DNA from: Lentilactobacillus diolivorans DSM 14421
GTDB lineage: Bacteria; Bacillota; Bacilli; Lactobacillales; Lactobacillaceae
Length of the DNA: 64,000 nucleotides
Direction: 5' to 3'
NCBI RefSeq assembly: GCF_001434255.1
Contig: NZ_AZEY01000105.1
Span: 79,289 to 143,288, forward strand
Part shown: positions 42,878 to 51,819 of the stretch, piece by piece
Numbering within the stretch: position 1 is the stretch's first letter
How the letters are laid out: every line of letters begins with the position of its first letter
Notes under the pieces: generated by a model
Databases searched by the model: none
Told to the model about the DNA's origin: nothing
The model's input: the letters and a program-made list of their open reading frames with translations, nothing else
Position numbers and translations under genes: made by a program

Positions 42878-45800
42878 GTGAAACCACTAAAATTAACGCT
42901 GAAGAATTTTGGCCCTTACGAAAATGAAACGATTGATTTCACCAAATTAAGCGCGGCATCGGTCTTTTTAATTTCTGGTAAGACTGGAAGTGGAAAAACG
43001 ACGATTTTTGATGCAATTACGTTTGCCCTGTATGGTAATGGTACAAATAATGACCGTGAAATAGACATGATGCGTTCTGATTTTGCCGATCCTGATCAGC
43101 CGACAGAAGTCGATTTAAGATTTGAACATCAAGGAAAGGTTTACGAAGTTGATCGTCAACCTAAGCAAACTCGAAACAAACAGCGTGGAGAAGGCCAAAA
43201 AGAATATGCCAGCAAAGGAAAATTAGCGATTTTTGATGCTGATAAGAAAATTGATGAAATTACCAAGCTGCAATTAATTAACATTAAAATAGAAGATATT
43301 TTACAGCTTAGCCGTGATCAGTTTATTCAAATTGTGTTACTGCCGCAGGGTGAATTTCGTCACTTTCTAGACTCAGATAGTAAAGATAAGGAAATTGTCC
43401 TTCGAAGAATCTTTCGGACCCAGCTGTTTCAGCGATGGAGTGATGCGCTTAGTGACAAGTTAAGGCAACAGAATACCAAGACCAGTGAGGCCCAGGACGC
43501 GATTACTCGGGATTTGTCAGCTGTTCAGTGGTTGGACGGTGCGCCAGAAGATATTCAAAAGCAAAATACGGAAACCCAGATTGATGTGCTTAGTGACCAG
43601 CAAAGTGACGTTAACCGTAAGTTGAAGCAACTCGAAAAACAACAACAGGACGCGCAACAGGCGGTTGAAGTTCAAACTCAAAAATTAAATGACGATCAAA
43701 AGATGAATGCAAAAATTGATGAGTTAAATCAGCAGCTGAAAACGCAAGCTGACTTGCAAAGCCAAAAGAAAAAATATGAGCACTTACAAAAGCAGATCGA
43801 TCAGTTGACGTGGGTAAAGAATTATCAACCGAAGTACCATGATTTTCAACGATTACAGGGAACCATAACTGATTATCAAGCGCAACTAAAAGATAATGCA
43901 GACCAATTAAAGCAGCAAACGATTAGCGAACAAGCTGCCAAGGATAGCCAAACCCGGTTGCAGGATCAAAAAGATAACCAGAGTCAACGGCAAACTGAAA
44001 AATCAGTGTTGCAACATCAACGGCCGGCTTTTGAAAAGGCGACTGAGCTGGAAAGGCAAGTCGAGCAGGCGGCTAGGGTGACGGCCAATCTTCAGCAGGA
44101 GTTAAAAAAACAACAGGCTCAAGTTGATGACCTGACCAGCCGAGATCGAAAGATTAGTGACGATCTTAAACAGCAATCAGCGCTAAACCAGCAGCTCACC
44201 CGATTAAATCAAGAGCAAAACAATCTGGAAAGTGCCAAGAAGCAACTTAACCGGTTATTTAAAGATCAAAAGAACAATCAGCGGTTAGCCGATCAGATAA
44301 AAACGGAACAAGCTGAGAATCAACAACTGACAGTGCAGGTGACCCAACAGCAACAGGATTATGATCAGTTACGTAATAACTGGCTACGTAACCAGATTGC
44401 CAATTTGGTCAGTCAGCTTAAGCCGGGTACACCCTGTCCGGTCTGCGGCAGCCCGGAGCATCCTAATCCCGCTGTCGTCGCTGATTTACCAAGCGTTTCA
44501 GATGAACAGATGAAGGCGGCCGAAAATGACCTGCAAAAGGCCAAGACCCGGTTGAGTCGGCAACAAGCGTCAGTCACAGAACAGACCGATCTTTTAGGCC
44601 GCCAGCAGCAACAGTATCAAGCAGCCTTTGATGACACCGTTCGTGATTTGGCGGCTCAAAAGTTAATTGACGCGGACCAGACTGAACTAAATGAGGTCAT
44701 CAAACAGGTCAAGGATTGCATTGCTCGTTACCAAGCAACCAGTAAGGACGTTGAAACTTCTGTCAAAGCGCTAAATGAAGAGGCCAACCAGCAAACCAAA
44801 ATCCAAGAAGAATTAACTGCCAATACGGCGGCCGCTAAGCAAGCGCAAGATCGGTATTATGCTGCCCAAAGTCAACAACAAAAGTTGGCCGGCCAATTGG
44901 AAACGGCTAAGGGAAGTTTGCCGACTCAGTTTAAAGATTTGGCGACCCTGGATCAGCGAGTGGCCGAGTTAACCAACTTAATTGAAAAATACGACGCTGA
45001 AGTTGCCGCTAACAATCAGCAGCTTCAAAAAATTGAAAATAGGATTTCGGCATTGCATGCAACCGAGAAGACCGTTAATCAGGAACTGGAAAATACCAGC
45101 AATGACTTGGGTAAAGTCCAAACTGAGTTAACGGCAGCTATTCGGGCGCATTTTGAAACCGAAGACTGGTCTGTCTTTACAGCACTGTTACCGGAACTAG
45201 CCAAGTTATCCCAGTACCAACAGGCCATTCAGGATTACCATGAGCAACTTCAGCGGATCGAGACAATTATTGCCAAAGATCGGCAGGATATTGGTGACCA
45301 TCAAGTCGTTGATTTAGCAGCCGAAAAGGACCGCTTGTCGGGATTGGCAACAACTCGAGACGAGCTGAAAAAACAATTTGGTGAGCAACATGACCAGGCA
45401 CTGCGCAATAATGATAATTTGAAGCGGATTAAACGGAACTTTAAAAAGATTCACGATCAACAGGAAATGATCAATCAATTGCAATTATTGGTTCAAACGG
45501 TTAACGGGAGTGGGGATGCTAAGCTCGGTTTGGAGCGCTATGTTCTCCGGGCGCAATTAGTCGAAATTCTCAGAGTTGCCAACCAACATTTAAAACAACT
45601 GAGTTCAGGCAGATACACATTGAAGTTGCACAAAGAGGCCGGTTCCTATCAAAAGAATACCGGCTTGGAAATTGATGTGGACGATTTTAATGTTGGTCAA
45701 ACCCGTAGTGTTCATACGTTGTCCGGCGGTGAAAGCTTTATCGCGGCACTTAGTTTGGCACTTGCACTGGGTGAAGTTATCATGAGCGAGTCCGGTGGGA

Positions 45801-46015
45801 TCAGTATTGACACGTTATTTGTTGACGAAGGGTTTGGCTCTCTGGACCAGGAATCATTGAGCATGGCAATGGCGGCACTGGAAAATATCGAAAGCAGCAG
45901 CCGGATGATTGGGATCATTAGCCATGTCACCATGCTCCAGGAACAAATTCCCTATCAGTTGCAAGTGAAACCGGAAGGCCAGGGAAAGAGTAAGACGAAG
46001 ATTGTGGTGCCATAA
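42878..46015 (+). CDS. sbcC: Exonuclease subunit SbcC (Rad50-type ATPase)
   Basis: The 1045-residue SMC-like ATPase has Walker A GKTGSGKTTIFDA (near 36), long coiled coils, a zinc hook CPVCGSPEHP (Cys520, Cys523) in the middle, and C-terminal LSGGESFIAALSLALALGE signature and Walker B TLFVDEGFGSLD. It starts with GTG 2 nt after sbcD, so the two are coupled. The coiled-coil arms are very rich in Gln. Confidence 0.93.
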   Translation: MKPLKLTLKNFGPYENETIDFTKLSAASVFLISGKTGSGKTTIFDAITFALYGNGTNNDREIDMMRSDFADPDQPTEVDLRFEHQGKVYEVDRQPKQTRNKQRGEGQKEYASKGKLAIFDADKKIDEITKLQLINIKIEDILQLSRDQFIQIVLLPQGEFRHFLDSDSKDKEIVLRRIFRTQLFQRWSDALSDKLRQQNTKTSEAQDAITRDLSAVQWLDGAPEDIQKQNTETQIDVLSDQQSDVNRKLKQLEKQQQDAQQAVEVQTQKLNDDQKMNAKIDELNQQLKTQADLQSQKKKYEHLQKQIDQLTWVKNYQPKYHDFQRLQGTITDYQAQLKDNADQLKQQTISEQAAKDSQTRLQDQKDNQSQRQTEKSVLQHQRPAFEKATELERQVEQAARVTANLQQELKKQQAQVDDLTSRDRKISDDLKQQSALNQQLTRLNQEQNNLESAKKQLNRLFKDQKNNQRLADQIKTEQAENQQLTVQVTQQQQDYDQLRNNWLRNQIANLVSQLKPGTPCPVCGSPEHPNPAVVADLPSVSDEQMKAAENDLQKAKTRLSRQQASVTEQTDLLGRQQQQYQAAFDDTVRDLAAQKLIDADQTELNEVIKQVKDCIARYQATSKDVETSVKALNEEANQQTKIQEELTANTAAAKQAQDRYYAAQSQQQKLAGQLETAKGSLPTQFKDLATLDQRVAELTNLIEKYDAEVAANNQQLQKIENRISALHATEKTVNQELENTSNDLGKVQTELTAAIRAHFETEDWSVFTALLPELAKLSQYQQAIQDYHEQLQRIETIIAKDRQDIGDHQVVDLAAEKDRLSGLATTRDELKKQFGEQHDQALRNNDNLKRIKRNFKKIHDQQEMINQLQLLVQTVNGSGDAKLGLERYVLRAQLVEILRVANQHLKQLSSGRYTLKLHKEAGSYQKNTGLEIDVDDFNVGQTRSVHTLSGGESFIAALSLALALGEVIMSESGGISIDTLFVDEGFGSLDQESLSMAMAALENIESSSRMIGIISHVTMLQEQIPYQLQVKPEGQGKSKTKIVVP

Positions 46016-46047
46016 AAATGGTCGTCGGAATTAATGAGGACAGTTAA

Positions 46048-46404
46048 ATGAGTAAACATCGTGAAGTTATTCAAAAATTATATTTTACCGATTTGGCGAA
46101 TCACCGTTATCAATTTAATGGGCTTTCAACAACGGCGCCCAGCTACTATGACGATTTTCAACAGACAGAAACACAAAATACGAATGGCCAATTTTCTTTA
46201 AACGTTTATACGGTTCAAGAAGCCCGGCTATACTTTGAGACGGATGATGACCGCAGTGATTTTATTGAAATCTTGGATCGCTTTATTGGCATGGATTTTA
46301 TCACTGAAAAGAGTGATGAGCGTGGCATGATTGGCGTTGGGGATGGTTGGCAGCCGCAACAGCAAAAGGATGGCAGTTTAGTCATTAGAGTTAGGCTACG
46401 ATAG
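46048..46404 (+). CDS. Conserved lactobacillus hypothetical protein
   Basis: The 118-residue acidic soluble protein, with TDDDRSDFIEILDRFIGMDFITEKSDERGMIGVGDGW, has no recognisable family. It lies 33 nt downstream of sbcC and on the same strand, so it may be cotranscribed. It could be a small accessory, but there is no evidence beyond position. Confidence 0.55.
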   Translation: MSKHREVIQKLYFTDLANHRYQFNGLSTTAPSYYDDFQQTETQNTNGQFSLNVYTVQEARLYFETDDDRSDFIEILDRFIGMDFITEKSDERGMIGVGDGWQPQQQKDGSLVIRVRLR

Positions 46405-46421
46405 TTGTCAACCGGTTTCTT

Positions 46422-46937
46422 TCACATGTTTTTCAGGGTGCGTTGATGTTTACGAATTTTCTTTATAGCCCAGTCATAGTGACTAGCGGTTGACGAAACA
46501 CAGTAGCTGCCAAGCGAGGTAGTTCCAGTCCAATCGAAAAATTGTTTGGTAAACAGTGCTTCGTTGGAAAACTGATCAATTTCTACCATGACAGCTGCAT
46601 GACTCTTTGTGACAAGGTCTTTAGCTTCTGTCAATGGTGTGGTTTGGTGCTGCTGCCAAAAAGTCACGTTCATGGTACCATAGGTTTTCCATGTATATGG
46701 TTTTGGAAGAAATGGCGTGGGGCGATGGTCATAAAAGTTGGCATTAATCCACTTAATGAGCAACTGGTGCCATTCATACAGGTGGATGAGAACATCACGG
46801 ACATTGCGATCCCGGTCTTCAAATAGGAAGGTTGCTTGTTGCTGTTCGGGGGTTAACTGATCAATGAGTGTTGTCAATTTCTTAAATTTAAACTCGGATT
46901 GTTGCAGTAATGCGGCTTTATTTTGGGGGCGGGACAT
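46422..46937 (-). CDS. ClbS/DfsB-family four-helix bundle protein
   Basis: The protein of about 171 residues reads as the ClbS/DfsB family: DRDRNVRDVLIHLYEWHQLLIKWI in the second helix and the late NEALFTKQFFDWTGTTSLGSYCVSSTASHYDWAIKKIRKH region. ClbS is a cyclopropane hydrolase protecting against colibactin; most relatives have unknown roles. It starts at ATG 46937 with GAGGTG 6 nt upstream and is convergent with the preceding gene. Confidence 0.85.
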   Translation of the reverse strand: MSRPQNKAALLQQSEFKFKKLTTLIDQLTPEQQQATFLFEDRDRNVRDVLIHLYEWHQLLIKWINANFYDHRPTPFLPKPYTWKTYGTMNVTFWQQHQTTPLTEAKDLVTKSHAAVMVEIDQFSNEALFTKQFFDWTGTTSLGSYCVSSTASHYDWAIKKIRKHQRTLKNM

Positions 46938-47150
46938 CATTATCACCTCGTTGTTTGTTTTGATTGTTTGTTAGTTATTATGTTTATGATACTAAAACGC
47001 CTGTTTGAGGGCAATTAAATCGGATGGTGTTGGCCGAAAAGTAGTAGGCTTAAAAGCGAGAAACTCATTCGGATGTTCAGGTCTTGAGTATTTGGATAAG
47101 GTTCTTACAAGGCTGACAGTTGCTTTTCAATAGGGAATCATTGTGATTAC
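46938..47150. other. Intergenic region without a gene
   Basis: No gene is supported. TTAAGGCTTAAAAGC-type sequences show no structure until the terminator at 47151; a GGGAATCATTGTGATTACAA module (about 47131-47152) is a fragment of the dispersed intergenic family. Confidence 0.4.
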
Positions 47151-47207
47151 AAAAATGGGATCAAGACTGGATAACATGATCGTTATCTCGTCTCGATCCC
47201 ATTTTTT
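47151..47207. terminator. Bidirectional terminator/dispersed hairpin
   Basis: AAAAATGGGATC (47151-47162) with AAGAC and inner pairs anneals to GATCCCATTTTTT (47195-47207). It is the 3' end of the ABC operon on the minus strand. Confidence 0.8.
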
Positions 47208-47238
47208 GTTAATTTAAAATTAAATTTCCAGATGATTA

Positions 47239-48012
47239 TTAACCATCAATATCACTAAAGAAGCCTAATAATTCTTCTTTGGTCATGTTGTCCTTTTCAT
47301 CGCCAGAGACATCGTATGTGATTTTTCCGTGATCCAAAACGATTAGCCGGTTACCATATTTGAGGGCATCATCCAAATGGTGGGTGATCATTAAGCAAGT
47401 CAGATGATTTCGGGTAATCTGGTCGTTGGTGGCCGTCATTAATTCCTGCGATGTTTGGGGGTCAAGCGCAGCAGTATGCTCATCGAGCAGCATCATTTCC
47501 GGCCGTTTAATCGTAGCCATTAAGAAGCTCAAGGCCTGGCGCTGACCACCGGATAATTTACCGGTCGCCGTGTCCAGCCGCTGTTCAAGACCATTGTTCA
47601 TGACGGATGTAATTTCTTTGAACTTTGCCATATTTTGTTTTAAATGACGAGGGCCTAAGCCCCGGTGTTGACCACGTTTCTCGGATAATAGAAGATTTTC
47701 GGCAACTGTCATCCGGGGGGCAGTCCCCATTTTAGGATCTTGGAAGACTCGGCTTAGAAAACGGGTTCGGCGTTCAACTGACATGTTGGTAATATCTTTA
47801 CCATGCAGGAGAATTTGACCTTCCGCAATTTGAAGGTTACCGCCAATCACGTTGAACAAGGTGGATTTACCGGCACCGTTGGAACCAAGAATTGTAATAA
47901 AATCTCCTGGGTAAATTGCCAGATTGACGTGATCCATAATATTGATCTGTTCAGGCGTTCCTTGATTAACGGTGACGACAATGTCTTTTAGTTCAAAAAT
48001 CGGCTCAGTCAT
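47239..48012 (-). CDS. ABC transporter ATP-binding protein of the TrpX-type system
   Basis: The 257-residue ATPase has Walker A GSNGAGKSTLFN (near 44), LSGGQRQALSF signature (near 153), Walker B MMLLDEHTAALDP and H-loop MITHHLDDA. It overlaps the permease gene by 8 nt and forms a three-gene operon with it and the binding protein. COG1101-type ATPases with COG4120 permeases and COG2984 binding proteins carry tryptophan or related aromatic/small amino acids (TrpXYZ type); specificity is inferred. Confidence 0.88.
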   Translation of the reverse strand: MTEPIFELKDIVVTVNQGTPEQINIMDHVNLAIYPGDFITILGSNGAGKSTLFNVIGGNLQIAEGQILLHGKDITNMSVERRTRFLSRVFQDPKMGTAPRMTVAENLLLSEKRGQHRGLGPRHLKQNMAKFKEITSVMNNGLEQRLDTATGKLSGGQRQALSFLMATIKRPEMMLLDEHTAALDPQTSQELMTATNDQITRNHLTCLMITHHLDDALKYGNRLIVLDHGKITYDVSGDEKDNMTKEELLGFFSDIDG

Positions 48013-48904
48013 GATTACTTAACCCCCTTTGCAACGTATGGCGGATGCGGAACCGCTTTTCCAGAACTGGGAACATCATGAAGATGGCCAGGACAATCGC
48101 TGAAATTAAGTTCAGGTCGTTGGCGTTGAAGCCCAGCTTGAGCACAATTAAGATAACAAAGCGGTAGAGAATACTCCCAATTGTAACCGCCATGAGTCGT
48201 TCGTTCATGGTTAAATCGCCAAAGATGACTTCACCAATAATGATGGAAGCCAAAGCCACCACGATAACACCGATTCCCATGTTGACATCTGAGAAACCGT
48301 TGTTTTGAGCCACCAGAGCACCGCCTAAAGCAATTAAGCCGTTGGAAACGCTAAGCCCCATGATCTGCATGGCATCCGTGTTAATTCCAAGTGAACGCGC
48401 CATGGTTGGGTTATCACCAGTGGCAATGAAAGCTTGACCCAAATTGGTTTGTAAGAAATAAATAATCAATAACGTCACAACCACAACGAAGGCAATGCCA
48501 AGAACGACACTGTCAAAGTAAGGGGGCAGTGATTCTAAAAATGAATTCTTTAACAGGGAAGATTTACCAAATAATGATAAGTTTGCCCGTCCCATAATTC
48601 GGAAGTTGATTGAGTAGGCAGCGGTCATTACCAAGATTCCTGCCAAGAGGACCGGAATGTGACCCTTTGTGTAAAGAATCCCGGTGACAAAGCCCGCAGC
48701 CATGCCGACGATGAACGCAATTAAGGTTGACGTAAATGGTGAAAATCCTTGATAGATTGCAGAGACACAGGCGGCTGCCCCCATTGGAAAAGTGCCTTCA
48801 ACGGTCATGTCGGGAAAATCGAGAATTCTAAATGTTAAAAATAGTCCAATACCGACAATGCCCCAGAGGAGCCCCTGGCCGATGGCAGATACGATGATAC
48901 TCAT
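48005..48904 (-). CDS. ABC transporter permease of the TrpX-type system
   Basis: The 299-residue permease has about eight helices and the GLFLTFRILDFPDMTVEGTFPMGAAA region typical of COG4120 permeases, which contribute both halves of the transmembrane pore. It overlaps neighbours at both ends, showing coupled translation. Confidence 0.88.
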   Translation of the reverse strand: MSIIVSAIGQGLLWGIVGIGLFLTFRILDFPDMTVEGTFPMGAAACVSAIYQGFSPFTSTLIAFIVGMAAGFVTGILYTKGHIPVLLAGILVMTAAYSINFRIMGRANLSLFGKSSLLKNSFLESLPPYFDSVVLGIAFVVVVTLLIIYFLQTNLGQAFIATGDNPTMARSLGINTDAMQIMGLSVSNGLIALGGALVAQNNGFSDVNMGIGVIVVALASIIIGEVIFGDLTMNERLMAVTIGSILYRFVILIVLKLGFNANDLNLISAIVLAIFMMFPVLEKRFRIRHTLQRGLSNHD

Positions 48905-49899
48905 TTGACTAATTCTCCTTTAGATTGGGCTTCTTTTAACAGGTTGGCTGGAATCTTAATGTTTAACTTCTTAGCCTGCTTTTCGTTGATAATTAATTTA
49001 CCATGACGGAAGAATTTGATTGGCGTAGTGGCTGGCTTTTGGCCCTTCAAAATTTTGGCACTCATCTTACCGGTTGCAACACCTAATTGATATTGATCAA
49101 TCCCGTAAGTAGCGATTCCACCGGCTTTAACCATCGTATCAACGGCTGGAAAGACCGGCACTTTAGCTTTATCAGCTGCTCCAATCAAGGTTGGCATGGC
49201 ACCGGCAATTGTGTTGTCAGTTGGCACATAGATCGCATCAACGGCTGAGGCAGCTTGTTCAGCAACCTGATTCAAATCGTTGGTATTAGCAATCGAGTAG
49301 GCCTTCAGTGGAATCTTTTCTTGTTTGCAGAGTTGAACGAATTTTTTGTATTGGGCAACGGCTGAATCATCGCTGGATGTGTAAATAATACCCAATCGTT
49401 TTAGCTTTGGCATGAATTGTTTAATTAAACCAAGTTGTTCCTTTAATGGTGCTTGATCAGAAACCCCAGTGATATTGCCGCCGGGCTTTTGGTTATTCTT
49501 CACTAAGCCGGCACCCTTAGGATCGGTAATGGCACCTAAAATAACCGGTGTCTTGCCCATTGTATTTGCCAATGATTGTGCTGATGGTGTGGCAATCCCA
49601 ATCGTTAAATCAGCATTTTCATTGGCAAACTTGGAACTCATTGTCTTCAAATTACCTTGGTCGTTTTGTGCATTTTGAAAATCAATCTTGATATTCTTGC
49701 CGGGTTTATAACCTTCATCTTTCAAACCAGCAAGGATGCCTTTATGAATGGCGTCTAAAGCAGGGTGGGACATCAGCTGTAAAATCCCGACGGTTGGCTT
49801 TTTCTGGGTCTGTTTCTTAGCGGTTCCTTGAAATAGGGCAAATCCTAAAATTGCAAATAACACGACAATTACTGAAAGAATCAAATATTTTTTCTTCAT
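48901..49899 (-). CDS. trpX: TrpX-type ABC transporter substrate-binding protein
   Basis: The protein of about 332 residues has an N-terminal membrane helix (about 4-24) but no lipobox cysteine, so it is anchored by that helix. The periplasmic-binding-protein fold (VGILQLMSHPALDAIHKGILAGLKDEGY; PVILGAITDPKGAGLV) matches the COG2984/TrpX family. The start ATG 49899 fits GAGGAG. Its leader contains a leader peptide with Tyr and Trp codons and a terminator, consistent with a tryptophan-linked role. Ligand assignment is inference. Confidence 0.85.
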   Translation of the reverse strand: MKKKYLILSVIVVLFAILGFALFQGTAKKQTQKKPTVGILQLMSHPALDAIHKGILAGLKDEGYKPGKNIKIDFQNAQNDQGNLKTMSSKFANENADLTIGIATPSAQSLANTMGKTPVILGAITDPKGAGLVKNNQKPGGNITGVSDQAPLKEQLGLIKQFMPKLKRLGIIYTSSDDSAVAQYKKFVQLCKQEKIPLKAYSIANTNDLNQVAEQAASAVDAIYVPTDNTIAGAMPTLIGAADKAKVPVFPAVDTMVKAGGIATYGIDQYQLGVATGKMSAKILKGQKPATTPIKFFRHGKLIINEKQAKKLNIKIPANLLKEAQSKGELVK

Positions 49900-49956
49900 T
49901 GCAAACACTCCTCAAATAATTTATGAATCAAATAACACCTCAATAAATAATGGCGA

Positions 49957-50219
49957 ACAAAAAACGAGCATTCCGGATTTTGACCGAAATACTCGTTAAT
50001 AACATCGGCCTGTCCGGAATCATCTGCACAGACCGTTTCGTTTTCCGAAAAGATTGCCGGCACAGATGCGTTCATGATCGCATGCTTAAGATCAAGTCGC
50101 ATCTATGTCGATGTGACTTGTTACCGGCTTTGCCAAATAAGATAATGCTTGACTGTCATCGCAATCTTTCCTTTCGTGTAGAATGACTTAATTCTAAATG
50201 ATTGACGTGAATCCGTCAA
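49957..50219 (-). promoter_or_regulatory. Attenuator and leader of the trpX operon
   Basis: Minus-strand promoter TTGACG (50219-50214) and TAGAAT (50196-50191), spacer 17 bp, overlaps the dyad TTGACGGATTCACGTCAA. A 12-codon open frame (50159-50121) with RBS AAAGGAAAG encodes MTVKHYLIWQSR, with Tyr and Trp codons near the stop. Downstream, a CAAGTC...GACTTG stem, alternative pairings, and a terminator (AACGAGTATTTCGG with CCGGAATGCTCGTT, 49997-49963, plus TTTTTTG) follow. I recognise no T-box or AGGGTGG core. Leader-peptide attenuation is inference. Confidence 0.7.
50121..50159 (-). CDS. Leader peptide of the trpX attenuator (candidate)
   Basis: The 13-codon frame encodes MTVKHYLIWQSR and stops with TAA. 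It has a strong RBS AAAGGAAAG and lies between the promoter and the terminator. Tyr-6 and Trp-9 are candidate stalling codons. It has no likely function as a protein. Confidence 0.5.
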   Translation of the reverse strand: MTVKHYLIWQSR

Positions 50220-50238
50220 GAAAATCCCGTTGAATTGG

Positions 50239-51597
50239 TTATTTTAAGAAGGCATGGTATTTACTGAGAACCCGATCAACTAGTTCAGCTGATGCTCCGC
50301 TATATTTCTCGGGATTGAGCATTTCTCGAAGAGTTGGTTCATCAACGTCAGCCGTGACTCGTTTATCGGCCAGCAGTAAGTCCAAAAGCGGCTTCTTTTC
50401 TTCGAACGCCTTCATGGCATTTTCATAGATGACTTCGTGGGCATTTTGACGACCAAGGTAACGACCCAGATCGAGCATCACCCGTTCCGAAACAATCAGG
50501 CCCTTAGTTTCAAAGAGATTATTTTTGATATTATCTTTATGAACGATCATTTGATTCAGCACGTCATTTAACATTTTCATCGCGGTGCTCAAGTTGATGC
50601 AAATTTGCGGCAGGTATGACCAATCTGATTGCCAAAATGTCATGTCGCGTTCGTGTTCCTGCATCATCGAAGAAAAGCCCAACGTTGCGTTTGCTTGAAT
50701 AATCCGGGTGAGCGATACGATATTTTCACACTTCATTGGATTTCGTTTTTGTGGCATTGTGCTGGAGCCGACTTTTCCCATTGTGAATCCTTCTTCAATC
50801 TCACCAATTTCGGTTCGCTGGAGATTAATGATTTCATTGGCAACTCGAGCGATGGTTCCGGCAATCATGCTGATGATACTGGCAAATTCCGCAAAGCCGT
50901 CCCGCGAAACGTGCCAGGTAATTGTTGGCGTTTCTAACCCTAACAAATCGCAGAAAGTTTTTTGAACGGCTAATCCTTTGTCACCAAGGGAGGCCAATGT
51001 TCCGGCTGCGCCGCCAAGTTCCCCAACCAGATAACGTTTTTGCCCATCCTTAATGCGATCCAAGTGATTACCAAATTCGTTTGCCCAGATCGCGATCTTA
51101 TAGCCTAAGGTGATGGGAACAGCTGGTTGTCCGTGCGTCCGACCAGCCATGATAAGGGTGCGATACTTTTTAGCCTGTTTAAGACTGGAAGTCAGTAATT
51201 CCTGAAGTTGCTTAACGATAAGCTGCTGGGCGTCCTTTAACTGTAAGACCAGCCCGGTATCGGTGATATCCTGAGTGGTTGCACCCCAATGGACATAGCC
51301 GCCTGCTTCTGGTGAAAGTGATTTTGCAAAGCTTCTAATTTGAGGCATTAGGGGATGGGCAGTTTTCTTAAAGCCTTCGCGGACCTCACTCATATTAATA
51401 TTTTGATAGTTTGCTTTCTCAGCAATCTCCTTGGCAGCTGCTTTGGGGATAATCCCCTCGGCCGCTTCAGCTTCTGCTAATGCTGCCCAAGTGTCGAGCC
51501 ACTTCTGAATTTGTGCTTGATCGGAGAAGATGTGGCGCATTTCTTCTGTGCCGTATTGATCCTTGAATAATTCTGAATCAATCATGCTGGATGCCAA
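50239..51597 (-). CDS. Fumarase/adenylosuccinate lyase superfamily enzyme
   Basis: The protein of about 452 residues belongs to the aspartase/fumarase superfamily: GRTHGQPAVPITLG (near 150), signature GSSTMPQKRNPMKCEN (near 280) and the N-terminal DQYGTEEMRHIFSD. This is the group with adenylosuccinate lyase and 3-carboxymuconate cycloisomerase. It is not in a purine operon and lies beside the trpX system, so PurB is not certain. The TTG at 51597 fits AAAGGAG 8 nt upstream; a GTG at 51606 overlaps that RBS. Confidence 0.85.
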   Translation of the reverse strand: MASSMIDSELFKDQYGTEEMRHIFSDQAQIQKWLDTWAALAEAEAAEGIIPKAAAKEIAEKANYQNINMSEVREGFKKTAHPLMPQIRSFAKSLSPEAGGYVHWGATTQDITDTGLVLQLKDAQQLIVKQLQELLTSSLKQAKKYRTLIMAGRTHGQPAVPITLGYKIAIWANEFGNHLDRIKDGQKRYLVGELGGAAGTLASLGDKGLAVQKTFCDLLGLETPTITWHVSRDGFAEFASIISMIAGTIARVANEIINLQRTEIGEIEEGFTMGKVGSSTMPQKRNPMKCENIVSLTRIIQANATLGFSSMMQEHERDMTFWQSDWSYLPQICINLSTAMKMLNDVLNQMIVHKDNIKNNLFETKGLIVSERVMLDLGRYLGRQNAHEVIYENAMKAFEEKKPLLDLLLADKRVTADVDEPTLREMLNPEKYSGASAELVDRVLSKYHAFLK

Positions 51598-51732
51598 AAT
51601 TGTCACTCCTTTATTATTATCTCACTAGCCATGAAACTCTTATTTCAAGGTAGTTCAACAAGTAGGGGTGAGTCAAGCTCGCGACTCTGAAAAATGGATA
51701 GTGAATTTGTGCACAAAATCTTTAAAAAGTTA

Positions 51733-51799
51733 TTCCAATTGTATAAGGAAGGGTTTATGATGATATTAATTGATGATCATCTAGGCATCAATAGTTAAT
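51733..51799 (+). promoter_or_regulatory. cas9 promoter and leader hairpin
   Basis: TTCCAA (51733-51738) and TATGAT (51756-51761) are 17 bp apart. Immediately after, ATTAATTGATG (51765-51775) pairs with CATCAATAGTTAAT (51786-51799) around a 10-nt loop, with one bulge. The hairpin lies between the expected start site and the RBS GGAGG. Its role is unknown. Confidence 0.55.
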
Positions 51800-51819
51800 A
51801 TTAATGGAGGATTCAAGTT

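Noticed and set aside
49909..50240. A T-box riboswitch upstream of trpX
   Set aside because: No AGGGTGG-type antiterminator bulge or Stem I motifs are visible. A leader-peptide attenuator fits better.
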